A DNA stretch of 64,000 bases from Nitrosomonas sp. Nm51 (GCF_900111165.1 NZ_FOGH01000005.1:1-64000); one strand, 5' to 3'. Counted from the stretch's first letter, positions 34,027 to 43,846 are shown. Numbers and translations: made by a program. The notes: generated by a model from the sequence alone, not told the origin.

Positions 34027-34209
34027 TTAATGCAACGATCCCAGTTTTTGGAGTAAATGCTGTTTATCCGCTTCATACGCGTCAAGCTCTGCATCAAGAA
34101 AAGGTTTTTTGTGGATGCAGCATTCATAACCGTATTTAACCCAATATTGCATCAGTACGCAGGTAAGGGTTGTTCCCTTTTCAAGTACTGTAACACAGTT
34201 GCAGAACAA
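34027..34209 (-). CDS. Small hypothetical protein
   Basis: 60 codons from a TTG at 34209, or 41 from an internal ATG at 34150-34152 (MQYWVKYGYECCIHKKPFLD). The amino acid usage looks coding: aromatic and charged residues alternate and it closes with a helix-like AYEADKQHLLQKLGSLH. There is no strong Shine-Dalgarno and no recognised family. It lies 109 bp upstream of the sulfotransferase gene, same strand. Confidence 0.4.
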   Translation of the reverse strand: MFCNCVTVLEKGTTLTCVLMQYWVKYGYECCIHKKPFLDAELDAYEADKQHLLQKLGSLH

Positions 34210-34631
34210 CGTGGTAACGCCCTGTGGGTGAGTTTTTCAGCGCCCATGGATTGCGTTGTGCCTTGCCATGTACACTGACAAGCGCATTGAACCCGGCAAT
34301 ATCATATTGATAGAGTACTAAGCACAGCGGCATGAATGCCGCAAGTAAAAATGATTCTCAGCTACATCGGCAAGTCAAGTGAAAGAACTTCTGTCAACCT
34401 TTATTTTGGCCTGGCATCGAGCGCGGCGCTTCATTGATGTTCCTGCAAACGGTTCATCCACAATGAAATCAATTCGCAATTCAAGTTTCCAGTATTTGGC
34501 TACGAAAAGCCTCACTTCAAATACCGTCACCGCTTATCGGCTATCCGTTAACCACGTTGTTGACTGAGCACGCTCTGAAAAACATTGTAAACGCCCTTTT
34601 TCCCGGCGGCAGTTCGGGCTGATATACTCGC
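34210..34631. other. Intergenic region upstream of the DUF455 gene
   Basis: About 420 bp. It contains a short perfect hairpin (GCGGCAT-GA-ATGCCGC, 34327-34342) of unknown use. Frames are short and not coding-like. Promoters for the DUF455 gene on the plus strand and the small ORF on the minus strand should lie here. Confidence 0.45.
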
Positions 34632-35504
34632 ATGATTAAAAACTTTTTTAATAACACGCGAAAAAATGCAACTTTTCCATCTCCGACAATCGCCATGAAG
34701 TCGCTTTTTGATGCAGCAGGATGCTGTTTGAATGCCAGCGAGATCGACCAAAAACTGCATTTGACCGGACAAACCGCCCGTATGTGGCATCAGGGCTTAT
34801 TATCGATCAACTCCAGGCGCGAACCAGACCCCATAGGCGAACCCGGACGTCCGGCCAGACCCGATCTGGTACGGCCCGGCAATGTACCCAAACGCCGCCT
34901 TGGCACAAAGGCCGGGCTGATTGCACTGGTTCATGCTGTCGCACATATTGAGTTCAACGCCATCAATCTTGCCTGGGATGCGGTGTATCGCTTCCGGCAG
35001 CTTCCCGCGCAGTATTACAACGACTGGATACGCGTTGCCTGCGAGGAAGCTTATCACTTCCAGTTATTGCGAAAACGGCTGAATGAACTGGAGCACGATT
35101 ATGGGGATTTTCCGGCCCATAACGGTTTGTGGGAAATGGCCAGAAAAACCGCTTTTGATCCGATGGTGCGTATGGCGCTGGTGCCGCGCGTGCTGGAAGC
35201 CAGGGGACTGGATGTAACACCAGGCATTATCAATCGCCTGCGTGCCGCTGGAGAGGAAAGAACCGTTGCAATACTGGAGATCATCCTGCGCGATGAAATC
35301 GGGCATGTAAAAATCGGTTCGCACTGGTATCGGTATTTTTGCAATCAGCGCGCATTGAATGCGGACCGCACATTCCGCGACTTACTTGATCAATATTACT
35401 CGGGTCAGTTATCGGGTCCTTTTCATTATGAAGCAAGACAACGGGCAGGTTTTACTGACGCAGAGTTGAGGACGCTTGAATGCATGGAAAACCGAAAAAC
35501 CTAG
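34632..35504 (+). CDS. DUF455 ferritin-like protein
   Basis: 290 residues. The central region has the two-metal carboxylate pattern of ferritin-like four-helix bundles: VAHIEFNAINLAWDAV (Glu, His), ACEEAYHFQLLRKRL (ExxxH), LEARGLD, and RDEIGHVKIGSHWYRY (ExxH). This is the DUF455 family, whose function is unsettled; relatives of the MiaE-type tRNA hydroxylases share the bundle. An earlier segment RRLGTKAGLIALVHAVA links to the first helix. It is convergent with the EAL-HDOD gene, whose stop is 33 bp away. No partner gene gives its role away. Confidence 0.8.
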   Translation: MIKNFFNNTRKNATFPSPTIAMKSLFDAAGCCLNASEIDQKLHLTGQTARMWHQGLLSINSRREPDPIGEPGRPARPDLVRPGNVPKRRLGTKAGLIALVHAVAHIEFNAINLAWDAVYRFRQLPAQYYNDWIRVACEEAYHFQLLRKRLNELEHDYGDFPAHNGLWEMARKTAFDPMVRMALVPRVLEARGLDVTPGIINRLRAAGEERTVAILEIILRDEIGHVKIGSHWYRYFCNQRALNADRTFRDLLDQYYSGQLSGPFHYEARQRAGFTDAELRTLECMENRKT

Positions 35505-35537
35505 CCCAATGGGATAGACATTATCGCTTACCGGTTT

Positions 35538-36782
35538 TCAGTCCGTTGAGTTGACCATATCGTTAATACGATTTGCCCAGACCAGCGCTTCCAGTTCCAG
35601 TTGGGTGAAATCGGTCAAATTAAGAAATCCCAGTTCGGACAGTATCGATGAAACCGTCTCGAATTCACCGATTTCATGCGCTTCTATCAATGCCAGTTGG
35701 CGGCCCAAATAGCCTCGCCTCGACAACAGGGCATCGCTCATATCTTTCTGAATACTCAGCGTCTTAACGAGTTCGGACATTTTCATACCCAACAGTGTAT
35801 CAAGTAACGATAACACGCCGACCATGAAGGCGCGGTCCTGATGATTTTTATCATGCGGACGGTCGGCAATGGCAATGAGTTCGAGTAATTTGCCGCGTAC
35901 GGATGCTGTTTGAATGAGCGCATCGGAGGCGCTGCCATCTTTTTGCTTCGCGGTATAGAGCAGGATCTGCACCCATCTCTGAAGCTGTGTTCTGCCCAGA
36001 ATCATGATGGCTCTTTTAATTGAATTAACCGTTCTGGTCGAACCCGATGCGGCAGAATTCACCATGCGCAACAGATTGTAACTTAACCCCGGCTGATACT
36101 TGAGTTCGTTCTCAATTTCAGCAACTTCACTGTCTTTAACAACGAGCAGCAGCAATTTTAACAACGCTAATTTTGACGGGTCGATACGTTTTCCGGCAAT
36201 AATTTCGGGCCTTGCAAAATAAAAGCCCTGCAGCATATTAAAACCCAGACCGACACATCTCTTCGCTGTTTCCCGGTTTTCAACTTTCTCCGCCAGCAAC
36301 AGGACTGGCCACCGTTTCAGTTTTCTGATCAGTCCGGTTAATTCCTTATTCTCCAGCCCGCTTACGTTGACTTTTACGACACTAACCACTGGCATCAGGC
36401 GATCCAGGCGCTCATCGAAACGAACCACACCGGACAGAGCGATTTGATAGCCTTTACGCTTTATTTCCTTGCACCGTGCAATGATGACATCGTCAATTTC
36501 TACATTTCTTAGGATTTCGAACACGATATGCTTTTTAGGCAGCAAAAACACGGCGTCGCTCATTATAAATTTAGCGTCCACTTTGATGAATCCGCGCCGT
36601 TTACCCATGACATTTTCAATACCCAGTTGCCCGTAAGTATCGATAATCACATTGGCCGACGCAGCACGATTATCGGTCACATGCACTTTATTCAGTTGAT
36701 TGGAACGAAACAAGAGCTCGAATGCCACGATATTCTGTTTATTGTCCAGTATCGGTAGCCTGCCTAGAAATACCTCATTCAT
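35538..36782 (-). CDS. EAL-HDOD signalling protein with degenerate EAL domain
   Basis: 414 residues, YuxH-like arrangement. The EAL domain (about 1-200) starts GRLPILDNKQNIVAFELLFR: the EAL triad is ELL, and the usual metal-ligand block ALDDFG is replaced by ALSGVV, so c-di-GMP hydrolysis is not expected. The HDOD domain (about 205-400) has EIENELKYQPGLSYNLLRMV and the mid-region SIKRAIMILGRTQLQRWVQI. Proteins of this type act as c-di-GMP or protein-binding regulators. Its partner is not in the window, though a PilZ protein is encoded 15 kb away. It stands alone and converges with the DUF455 gene. Confidence 0.85.
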   Translation of the reverse strand: MNEVFLGRLPILDNKQNIVAFELLFRSNQLNKVHVTDNRAASANVIIDTYGQLGIENVMGKRRGFIKVDAKFIMSDAVFLLPKKHIVFEILRNVEIDDVIIARCKEIKRKGYQIALSGVVRFDERLDRLMPVVSVVKVNVSGLENKELTGLIRKLKRWPVLLLAEKVENRETAKRCVGLGFNMLQGFYFARPEIIAGKRIDPSKLALLKLLLLVVKDSEVAEIENELKYQPGLSYNLLRMVNSAASGSTRTVNSIKRAIMILGRTQLQRWVQILLYTAKQKDGSASDALIQTASVRGKLLELIAIADRPHDKNHQDRAFMVGVLSLLDTLLGMKMSELVKTLSIQKDMSDALLSRRGYLGRQLALIEAHEIGEFETVSSILSELGFLNLTDFTQLELEALVWANRINDMVNSTD

Positions 36783-36996
36783 TGTTTATCCTGTATACGC
36801 GCAATCTGTTCTGCATCGTTGCGTTTTAGCGTTTCGACCCTGTCTATCTGTTGAAGCTGTACTATTTGACACAGAACAAGCGATTCATTGATATCGAGCG
36901 AAAGTCTAACCGATAACCAACAAAAGCGATTTCCAGTTTAGGGAATGTTTACACCTTTATTTAGCTGTTTCGACGCAGCGTGTTAACGGTTGCGTT

Positions 36997-38283
36997 TTAT
37001 AAAAACACCCGCACAATTCCCGGAAACAGCATGACCAGCCCCAATGCAATCAACTGCAAAAGAATAAACGGTATTACGCCGCGGTAGATATGCGGTGTGC
37101 GGATTGATAGCGGAGCAACACCACGCAGATAAAACAGTGAGAATCCAAACGGCGGGGTTAGAAAAGAAGCCTGCAGATTCAGCGCGATAAGAATACCGAA
37201 CCAGAGTGGATCAATATCCAGTTTCAGCAGAACAGGTGCAATCATGGGAACGAAAATATAAGCGATCTCTACAAAATCAATAAAAAATCCCAGTAGAAAA
37301 ATGGCAATCATCATCAAAACAACAAAGCCCCACTGACCGCCCGGCAGATAATCCAGAATTTTCTCAACCGCTTCATCTCCGCCGGTATAGGTAAAAACCA
37401 TGGAAAAGAATGTCGCGCCTGCGAGGATGGTAAACACCATGGCGCTGATTTTTGTAGTCTCCATCGCAACCTGATGCAACGCAGAGACGCGCAAACTGCC
37501 GCCAAGCACCGCAAGAATAATTGCACCGGCAGCGCCCATTGCCGCTGACTCAGTCGGCGTGGCAACACCTGCTATTACAGTACCAAGTACCGCCGTCACC
37601 AGCGTCAACGCGGGCACAATTGCCATGAATGCCTGCCAGTACTGCTTTATACCGACCTTGGAAGTCCGCGGTATGGCCGGTGCGGCTTCCCCCTTAAAGT
37701 AGGCTGCCGCAAGGCAGTAAATAATATAGAGCAGAACCAGCAACAGGCCGGGCAGCAATGCAGCGCGGTAAAAATCACCCACAGGCTGATGCAAAACATC
37801 ACCCAGAATAATCAGCACAATTGAAGGCGGAATAATCTGCCCCAACGTACCTGAGGCGCAAATCACACCACTGGCCAGTTGCTGATCATAGCTGTACTTC
37901 AGCATGACTGGTAACGCAATCAAACCCATGGTTACAACTGAAGCCCCTACAACACCGGTCGACGCAGCCAGTAACATACCGACAACAACCGTGGAAACCG
38001 CCAGCCCCCCGCGGACATGTCCAAACAGCAATCCCATTGATTCAAGCATCCTCTCTGCGATGCCGGATTTCTCCAGGACAAGCCCCATGAAAATAAAAAG
38101 CGGCACCGCCATCAGCGTAATATTGGTCATGATCGCATGCAAGCGGTATGCAACCAGCATAAACAGATCAAGCCCTTCAGCGTATAACCCGAAAAAAACA
38201 GCCACGCCGCCAAATGTAAAAGCCACAGGATAGCCCAGTGTCAGCATCAACAAGCAGACAACAAACATGACCAAAGCGATCAT
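36997..38283 (-). CDS. dctM: TRAP transporter large membrane subunit (DctM)
   Basis: 428 residues with about 12 helices. The DctM signatures are present: LLAASTGVVGASVVTMGLIA, CASGTLGQIIPPSIVLIILGD and LLGFFIDFVEIAYIFVPMI. This is the Na+-driven transport channel of a tripartite ATP-independent periplasmic transporter, working with the DctQ small subunit and a DctP binding protein. Its ATG overlaps the stop of dctQ (ATGA). No DctP or TAXI-type binding protein gene is adjacent on either side; it must be encoded elsewhere. The substrate, likely an organic acid, cannot be told from the membrane parts. Confidence 0.9.
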   Translation of the reverse strand: MIALVMFVVCLLMLTLGYPVAFTFGGVAVFFGLYAEGLDLFMLVAYRLHAIMTNITLMAVPLFIFMGLVLEKSGIAERMLESMGLLFGHVRGGLAVSTVVVGMLLAASTGVVGASVVTMGLIALPVMLKYSYDQQLASGVICASGTLGQIIPPSIVLIILGDVLHQPVGDFYRAALLPGLLLVLLYIIYCLAAAYFKGEAAPAIPRTSKVGIKQYWQAFMAIVPALTLVTAVLGTVIAGVATPTESAAMGAAGAIILAVLGGSLRVSALHQVAMETTKISAMVFTILAGATFFSMVFTYTGGDEAVEKILDYLPGGQWGFVVLMMIAIFLLGFFIDFVEIAYIFVPMIAPVLLKLDIDPLWFGILIALNLQASFLTPPFGFSLFYLRGVAPLSIRTPHIYRGVIPFILLQLIALGLVMLFPGIVRVFL

Positions 38284-38831
38284 AGTTTTTCCGTGTACAC
38301 TGGCTTACTATTGTTTGATTCCACCGGATCGCCCGCAAGCAAGCGGATATTTCGTGAAATGACCGCGAACGACTGAATTAGAACAAGAAAATAACCAAAT
38401 GGAAGTAATGCTTTGAATGCAAACCGGTATGGCAGCCCGCCCGGATCGTTGGACACCTCCCGTACTGCATACGAATAGGCGACAAAATCAAATGCGCTGT
38501 ACAGAATCAATGTACACATCGGAATGACAAAAAATACCGTCCCGAAGATATCGACCGCAGCTTGCTTGCGTTTGGACATTTTTTCGTACAGTACGTCAAC
38601 CCGCACATTCGCATTTTCACGCATGGTATACGCTGCACCCAGCAAAAATACAGCCGCAAACAAATGCCACTCCAGTTCCTGCATCGCAATGGAACCGGAC
38701 TCGAATAAATAGCGTGCTATCACATCGACGAACACGACGGCGAGCATGAGTATGCACAACCAACCGGCAAGCCAGCCAAATGCCCCCGATATTCGATCTA
38801 TAAATTGCTCGAATTTACGCAATGACCGCAT
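38280..38831 (-). CDS. dctQ: TRAP transporter small membrane subunit (DctQ)
   Basis: 183 residues, four transmembrane helices. The motifs DVIARYLFESGSIAMQELEWHLFAAVFLL (Trp-containing helix two) and RVDVLYEKMSKRKQAAVD are those of DctQ subunits, which scaffold DctM. It sits directly after pmbA on the minus strand, 12 bp from its stop, so the three genes may share a transcript. Confidence 0.9.
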   Translation of the reverse strand: MRSLRKFEQFIDRISGAFGWLAGWLCILMLAVVFVDVIARYLFESGSIAMQELEWHLFAAVFLLGAAYTMRENANVRVDVLYEKMSKRKQAAVDIFGTVFFVIPMCTLILYSAFDFVAYSYAVREVSNDPGGLPYRFAFKALLPFGYFLVLIQSFAVISRNIRLLAGDPVESNNSKPVYTEKL

Positions 38832-38843
38832 ATCCGGTATCGT

Positions 38844-40208
38844 TTAACCACCCGCTACAGTCATGCGATTAATCAAAATAGAGCCGCATTGTTTGGAACC
38901 GCGTACGATAATATCGTTGCCGACCGCTGCTATACCCTGGAACATATCTTTCAGATTACCGGCAATTGTAATTTCCTCGACGGGATAACAGACTTCTCCA
39001 TTTTCCACCCAATAGCCCGAGGCACCGCGCGAATAATCACCAGTCACGGTATTAATGCCATGTCCCATTAACTCGGTAACCAGCAACCCTGTGTTCATTT
39101 GTTCTAGCATAGCGTCAAAACTTAAGGAGTCACCATTATCAATGATCAGATTATGTACGCCTCCGGCATTTCCGGTGGTCTGCATATCCAGTTTTCGTGC
39201 CGAGTAACTGCTCAAAAAATAGCCTTGTACAACACCATTCTCGACCACATTCCGCTCCGTTGTCGCAACACCCTCATCATCGAAAACGCTACTGGCCAGT
39301 CCCTTGGGCAAATGCGGTAATTCACGAATATTGATATCGGAAGCAAATACCCGCTGTCCCTTACTGTTAAGTAAAAAAGATGATTTACGGTAAAGATTAC
39401 CGCCGCTGACCGCTGATGCAAAATGCCCGAGCAAACTTGCGGCAACCGGCGCTTCAAACAAAACAGGAACTTCACACGTGGCAATCTGACGCGCACCCAG
39501 ACGTGCAACGGTGCGTTCTCCGGCCTTTTTTCCAATTTGCTCGATAGCTTCCAGATCATGAACAGCACGCGCTACGCTGTACCAGTAATCCCGTTGTTTT
39601 GCATCGCTTTGCTCCGCAATCGCCACGCAACTCACACTATGCCGCGAATAAGGATATCCACCAACAAACCCCAGGCTGTTGGCATATACAAATTGTGATT
39701 CATCTGTTGATATACTCGCGCCCTCAGAGTTGGTAATCCGTTTATCCACGGTGAAAGCAGCCTGTTCACAACTTTTCGCCAATACAATGGCTTTTTCTAC
39801 AGACAGATCCCAGGGATGATACAAATCCAGATCAGGAAAAGTTTCAGCCAACAGCGCTGCATCTGCCAGACCCGCACAATCATCCTCTGCTGTATGCCGT
39901 GCTATCGACAAGGCGGCATTAACCGTATCGCTAATCGCTTGCGGTGAAAAATCGGATGTGCTGGCATTTCCACGCTTTTGTCCAATATATACCGTTACCG
40001 TAAGCCCTTTGTCACGGTTATACTCAATGGTTTCAACTTCATTTTTACGGATTGTTACCGTTTGCCCGAAACCATCGGACACATGCGCTTCACTAGCGCT
40101 GGCACCGCCACGCTTGGCATGATCCAGGATATCCTGGGCTATTTGTTCAAGTCTGGAAAAAGTATTAGAAAAACGGGTTTGTGTGTTCTTTGCAGATAAC
40201 GTATTCAT
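38844..40208 (-). CDS. pmbA: Metalloprotease PmbA (TldD/PmbA family)
   Basis: 454 residues, usual length. Partner of TldD in a zinc-dependent peptidase complex that trims modified peptides and helps degrade antitoxins. The N-terminal IVIGRKK-like block reads QTVTIRKNEVETIEYNRDKG, followed by YIGQKRGNASTSDFSPQAI and, near the end, the region LLVTELMGHGINTVTGDYSRGASGYWVENG with the family's G-x-N-x-x-TGD-x-SRGA motif. As in other PmbA proteins the HExxH of TldD is absent. It diverges from the darP gene, an arrangement common in betaproteobacteria. Confidence 0.9.
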   Translation of the reverse strand: MNTLSAKNTQTRFSNTFSRLEQIAQDILDHAKRGGASASEAHVSDGFGQTVTIRKNEVETIEYNRDKGLTVTVYIGQKRGNASTSDFSPQAISDTVNAALSIARHTAEDDCAGLADAALLAETFPDLDLYHPWDLSVEKAIVLAKSCEQAAFTVDKRITNSEGASISTDESQFVYANSLGFVGGYPYSRHSVSCVAIAEQSDAKQRDYWYSVARAVHDLEAIEQIGKKAGERTVARLGARQIATCEVPVLFEAPVAASLLGHFASAVSGGNLYRKSSFLLNSKGQRVFASDINIRELPHLPKGLASSVFDDEGVATTERNVVENGVVQGYFLSSYSARKLDMQTTGNAGGVHNLIIDNGDSLSFDAMLEQMNTGLLVTELMGHGINTVTGDYSRGASGYWVENGEVCYPVEEITIAGNLKDMFQGIAAVGNDIIVRGSKQCGSILINRMTVAGG

Positions 40209-40514
40209 AAAAATTCACTTAGCTGCCGATTAAAGCATTTAAAATTGTTATTAAATTACTGCCATTCATTGAAGCCCTGAGCACAAGCTATGGCATGGAT
40301 AGGAAATCGCCCAAAAATCATATTCATTTTTTGCTAACGCAGCATGCGGGACTTATTTTTATATTCAATTGAATGAAGGATTATACGCAATATTGTTGAA
40401 TCAGACCGTATCAAGGTTTGAGTTGTCGAATATAGCTGGTTAAACCTTTATCGAAGCGATATGATAAGTGTGTGGACAATCAGTAAATTTTTTCTGTATT
40501 AGAGAATAACCGGC
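40209..40514. other. Divergent promoter region between pmbA and darP
   Basis: 306 bp of AT-rich sequence between two genes that point away from each other. No small ORF with a good ribosome site was seen. Individual promoter boxes could not be called with confidence. Confidence 0.5.
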
Positions 40515-41033
40515 GTGCAAGACACTTTTGATAAAACCGGCAATGGCGTGGAGAAACCGAGCAAGACGCAACGCAAGCAAACCATGCACGCGCTGCAAAA
40601 AATCGGGGAGCAGCTGACTACATTGAGTGATAAACAACTTGATGATTTGAATTTACCGGACAACTTACTTGAAGCCATCTACCACATCAGGCAAATCGGC
40701 AAATTCGGCGCTCGACAACGGCAATTACAGTATATTGGAAAATTAATACGGCAAATCGATATTTTCCCAATTCAGGACAAATTGAATGCATGGCAGCAAA
40801 AATCCTTACACCAAACTGCTTTAGTACACCTGACCGAACACTGGCGTGAACGAATTCTATCCGATGCTAATGCATTAACAGAATTTGTAAAACAGTTTCC
40901 AGCAACCGAAATTCAGCAAATTCGATTACTGGTGCGAAAAGCACACAAGGAAAAAAACAGCGACAAACCGCCGAAGAGTTACCGCCTTTTATTTCACGCA
41001 TTGCAAACGGCGATTAAAAATGCACAAAACTAG
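40515..41033 (+). CDS. darP: Ribosome-associated protein DarP (YjgA/DUF615)
   Basis: 172 residues from a GTG. It binds late 50S assembly intermediates and helps large-subunit maturation. The family blocks PSKTQRKQTMHALQKIGEQL near the start, ALVHLTEHWRERIL in the middle and RLLVRKAHKEKNSDKPPKSY with the final RLLFHALQ are all present. Divergent from pmbA. The protein is highly charged and without hydrophobic segments, as expected. Confidence 0.9.
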   Translation: MQDTFDKTGNGVEKPSKTQRKQTMHALQKIGEQLTTLSDKQLDDLNLPDNLLEAIYHIRQIGKFGARQRQLQYIGKLIRQIDIFPIQDKLNAWQQKSLHQTALVHLTEHWRERILSDANALTEFVKQFPATEIQQIRLLVRKAHKEKNSDKPPKSYRLLFHALQTAIKNAQN

Positions 41034-41055
41034 ACTCTATCCATATGAATACTGG

Positions 41056-41286
41056 TTAATCCCTTATTTCTATACTGAATTTTGCCGCGTCAAGTATCGA
41101 CCATAGGTGGATAACCCCACCAACAACCGCAGGAATGATCAATGCTGCAAAGAAATAATTAATACTGACAATAACAAAAAACAAAAACGCAGCCAGTGCA
41201 CGCCCTTGTACGAGTTGACCCAAGCCTGGAATCAGAAAACTGCATATTGCTGCGAGCACGTTTCCACCAGATCCCTGCTTTGTCAT
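41056..41286 (-). CDS. Small TM2-like membrane protein
   Basis: 76 residues from the ATG at 41284-41286 (MTKQGSGGNVLAAI). Two hydrophobic segments are joined by IPGLGQLVQGRALAAF, a G-x-GQ-x-x-x-G loop as in TM2-type and related small inner-membrane proteins. Function unknown. It is convergent with darP, 22 bp away. Confidence 0.65.
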   Translation of the reverse strand: MTKQGSGGNVLAAICSFLIPGLGQLVQGRALAAFLFFVIVSINYFFAALIIPAVVGGVIHLWSILDAAKFSIEIRD

Positions 41287-41436
41287 AATACGCGATACTT
41301 TGTCAGGAGTACTGCTTAGGTACATACAGCCGAGAGACAGCGCATTCTGCCCATGTTACCTAATAGCCAGTACAATAGTAGACATAAAGACAGAGACCAC
41401 AGCCTTTACAACCATGGCCTCCGATGATTTCACCAT

Positions 41437-42330
41437 TTAGAAATAAAAATAATGGTCTACCAGCAGCGCTACAAACAGCAATGCAAGGTACAAGATTGAA
41501 TAACGAAATGCTTTTCGTGCCAATTGATCGCTGTAATTACGGTAAATTTCAATAGCGTAGTACATAAATACCACATTTAATGCAATGGCACTGATTATGT
41601 AAATCAACCCGCTCATTTGAGTGATATAAGGAAACACGGTAATGATGCAAAGAATGATTGTATATAACAGCACATGCAATTTGGTAAACTGATCGCCGTG
41701 CGTCACAGGCAACATTGGCATACCAATTGATGCGTACTCATTCTTTCTGTAAAGCGCCAGGGCCCAGAAATGCGGTGGTGTCCACGCGAAAATAATTAAA
41801 AACAACAGCAATGCATCCGCTGTAATTTCACCTGTCACAGCAGTCCAACCTAAAACCGGCGGCATTGCACCGGAGGCACCACCAATAACAATATTTTGCG
41901 GTGTTAGCGGTTTTAAAATAATCGTATATATAATTGCATAACCGACAAAGGTTCCCAGCGTCAGCCACATCGTCAGTGGATTCACCCATTCATACAATAC
42001 AAACAGGCCTATACCGCCCACAATTGTCAGAAAAAAGAGCGTTTCTGGAACACTGACTCCTCCTTGTGGCAATGGACGGCCTTTCGTTCTGGCCATGATT
42101 GCGTCCATTTTATGCTCAACCAGACAATTCAAAGCTGCAGCCGCGCCAGCGACCAAAGCAATACCAACGGTTCCGAAAAATAATGCATCAATTGGTACAG
42201 CGCCTGGAACGGATAAAAACATTCCAATCACGGCAGTAAATACAATTAAAGAAACCACTCTCGGTTTTGTTAACCGATAAAACTGTTGTATACGTGATGC
42301 AGTTTCATGCCATACTAGACTCGTTGCCAT
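41437..42330 (-). CDS. ctaB: Protoheme IX farnesyltransferase (heme O synthase)
   Basis: 297 residues from the ATG at 42328-42330, with AGGAG nine bases upstream (an earlier ATG lies at 42339). UbiA-type prenyltransferase with about nine helices. The first Asp-rich motif is [20 protein letters not shown] and the second region is [34 protein letters not shown] opens the protein. It adds farnesyl to heme b to make heme O, the precursor of the heme a used by the aa3 oxidase encoded upstream. The next step enzyme, heme A synthase CtaA, is not encoded here. Confidence 0.9.
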   Translation of the reverse strand: MATSLVWHETASRIQQFYRLTKPRVVSLIVFTAVIGMFLSVPGAVPIDALFFGTVGIALVAGAAAALNCLVEHKMDAIMARTKGRPLPQGGVSVPETLFFLTIVGGIGLFVLYEWVNPLTMWLTLGTFVGYAIIYTIILKPLTPQNIVIGGASGAMPPVLGWTAVTGEITADALLLFLIIFAWTPPHFWALALYRKNEYASIGMPMLPVTHGDQFTKLHVLLYTIILCIITVFPYITQMSGLIYIISAIALNVVFMYYAIEIYRNYSDQLARKAFRYSILYLALLFVALLVDHYFYF

Positions 42331-42416
42331 TTTATTCATCTCCTAAATTCTCGACGAATTGTACTATCAATTCAAACGCTTAATTTGGTGGTTGTTAATT
42401 TCAGTTTTCAATAAAA

Positions 42417-43004
42417 TTACATGTGTTCATCGTGAGACACCTGTAATAACCGCTTGATATCATCGCTCATTTTTCTCGGATCAAGCGCTTCAGGGAAACG
42501 CATCATTAAATTCCCATACGGATCTATTAGATAGATATGATTACGCTGCGCTTCCCTGGTGGGTATTTGATCAAGCAGTTCGCTATCCCGTGCATTGACA
42601 ATCAAAGTACCACCATATTCTTCCCATAATCTATCTTCGACTGCGACATTATCATCGACCAGCCACAACCGTTCTATTCGATGCATATCCTTGTTTTGCA
42701 TTGTTCTGATCTGTCGCATGAAATACAGTTTTTGCTGACATTCCTGATCGCAATTGCCTGAATCAACAGTCAGCATCACCCATTTCCCATGCAGATCCTT
42801 GATTCTAAGTATAATATTATCATTTTGTGTTACGCCGCTGCCTGTCAGTTTCTGTAGGCCCATGAGTTCACCGTAATTCATGGTGCTACCGGGCCGATAA
42901 CCCGCAAAAAAAAGCGCGTATGAAATAATGACTGGTGCAAGCAGCAACACTCCAATCATTACAAATTTAATCCTATTGGATCTTTTTGTTGCCTCGTCTA
43001 ACAT
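42417..43004 (-). CDS. SCO/thioredoxin-like protein of the oxidase cluster
   Basis: 195 residues: one N-terminal membrane anchor (about 14-34, IGVLLLAPVIISYALFF) and a periplasmic domain resembling the thioredoxin fold. Around residue 80 it has KWVMLTVDSGNCDQECQQKL, where the CxxxC pair matches the copper-binding CxxxC of SCO1/SenC proteins, and a late YLIDPYGNLMMRFPE block, also SCO-like. It overlaps the end of the SURF1 gene by 32 bp. A role in delivering copper or keeping the CuA cysteines reduced is inferred. Confidence 0.7.
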   Translation of the reverse strand: MLDEATKRSNRIKFVMIGVLLLAPVIISYALFFAGYRPGSTMNYGELMGLQKLTGSGVTQNDNIILRIKDLHGKWVMLTVDSGNCDQECQQKLYFMRQIRTMQNKDMHRIERLWLVDDNVAVEDRLWEEYGGTLIVNARDSELLDQIPTREAQRNHIYLIDPYGNLMMRFPEALDPRKMSDDIKRLLQVSHDEHM

Positions 43005-43695
43005 TTAACACCAGAAAAATAATGATTGTTGTTATAGCAAAAGCAAACCACTGGATTGCATAGCCGATATTCCTGGAAGCGCCTGATTCGGGTTTATACC
43101 AATCTCGAACCAAACCATTGCTAACTTCATCATCTTGTTGAATCATGATCGGCTGCATTGCCAGATTGGTTTGTTGCTGAAAGTGTTCTAAATTGAAATT
43201 GGCCCAAACGATTCCTGAATTATCAGGTTCACCAAGTTCAAGTATTTTCAATTCCGGCGACACGACAGTACCTGTTATTATTACTTCTCCAGTGATCACA
43301 GGCACCCTGGGCAGTTCAGACCTATCATATTCTGTTGGCACCCACCCCCTGTTAATCATCACATGCCACTTACTATTAGAAATTTGTAAAGGTGTCAGCA
43401 CATGATATCCTGCCCGCCCTTTATACGTCTTGTTATCCAAATAAATTGTAAATTCGGAACGGTACCTTCCTCTTACTTCTACCTGACGATATAAAAAATC
43501 TTCCAGTTTAATACGACTATCCGGAATATTAACTACAGGCTCTTTTGACAGTTGCTCCAGTTGTGCAAGCCGCTCATTTCTTTCAGCAGCCCGTGATAGT
43601 TGCCACTTTCCTAATTCCAGAAAAACAACGACTAAACCCGCTGTAACAATCCAAGCCCAGAGCTTAGGCTTAAATTGATAACCCTTAAAAGTCAT
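42973..43695 (-). CDS. SURF1-family oxidase assembly protein
   Basis: 240 residues with a membrane helix at each end (about 12-26 and 212-230). Diagnostic blocks: LELGKWQLSRAAERNERLAQ after the first helix, VEVRGRYRSEFTIYLDNKTY in the middle, GYHVLTPLQI, VMINRGWVP, and NIGYAIQWFAFA before the last helix. SURF1 proteins help insert heme a into subunit I. It lies between coxC and the SCO-like gene in the canonical oxidase cluster. A DUF2909-type small gene, often next to SURF1 in betaproteobacteria, was not found in the 150 bp before it. Confidence 0.9.
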   Translation of the reverse strand: MTFKGYQFKPKLWAWIVTAGLVVVFLELGKWQLSRAAERNERLAQLEQLSKEPVVNIPDSRIKLEDFLYRQVEVRGRYRSEFTIYLDNKTYKGRAGYHVLTPLQISNSKWHVMINRGWVPTEYDRSELPRVPVITGEVIITGTVVSPELKILELGEPDNSGIVWANFNLEHFQQQTNLAMQPIMIQQDDEVSNGLVRDWYKPESGASRNIGYAIQWFAFAITTIIIFLVLNVRRGNKKIQ

Positions 43696-43846
43696 AATTC
43701 ATGTTGCAGCGGGAATATTTTATGATCGGCCTTGTTTTAAAGGTTTATATATCAAGTAGATTCCAGATTTTTACATCAACACTACAAAACCGGTATTAGC
43801 TATGCGGACAATGTAAAAACTGGAATTTTACAATAAAAATATCTAC

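Noticed and set aside
34350-34372. Possible Fur box (AAAATGATTCTCAG)
   Set aside because: Too few matches to the 19-bp consensus and no iron-related gene next to it.
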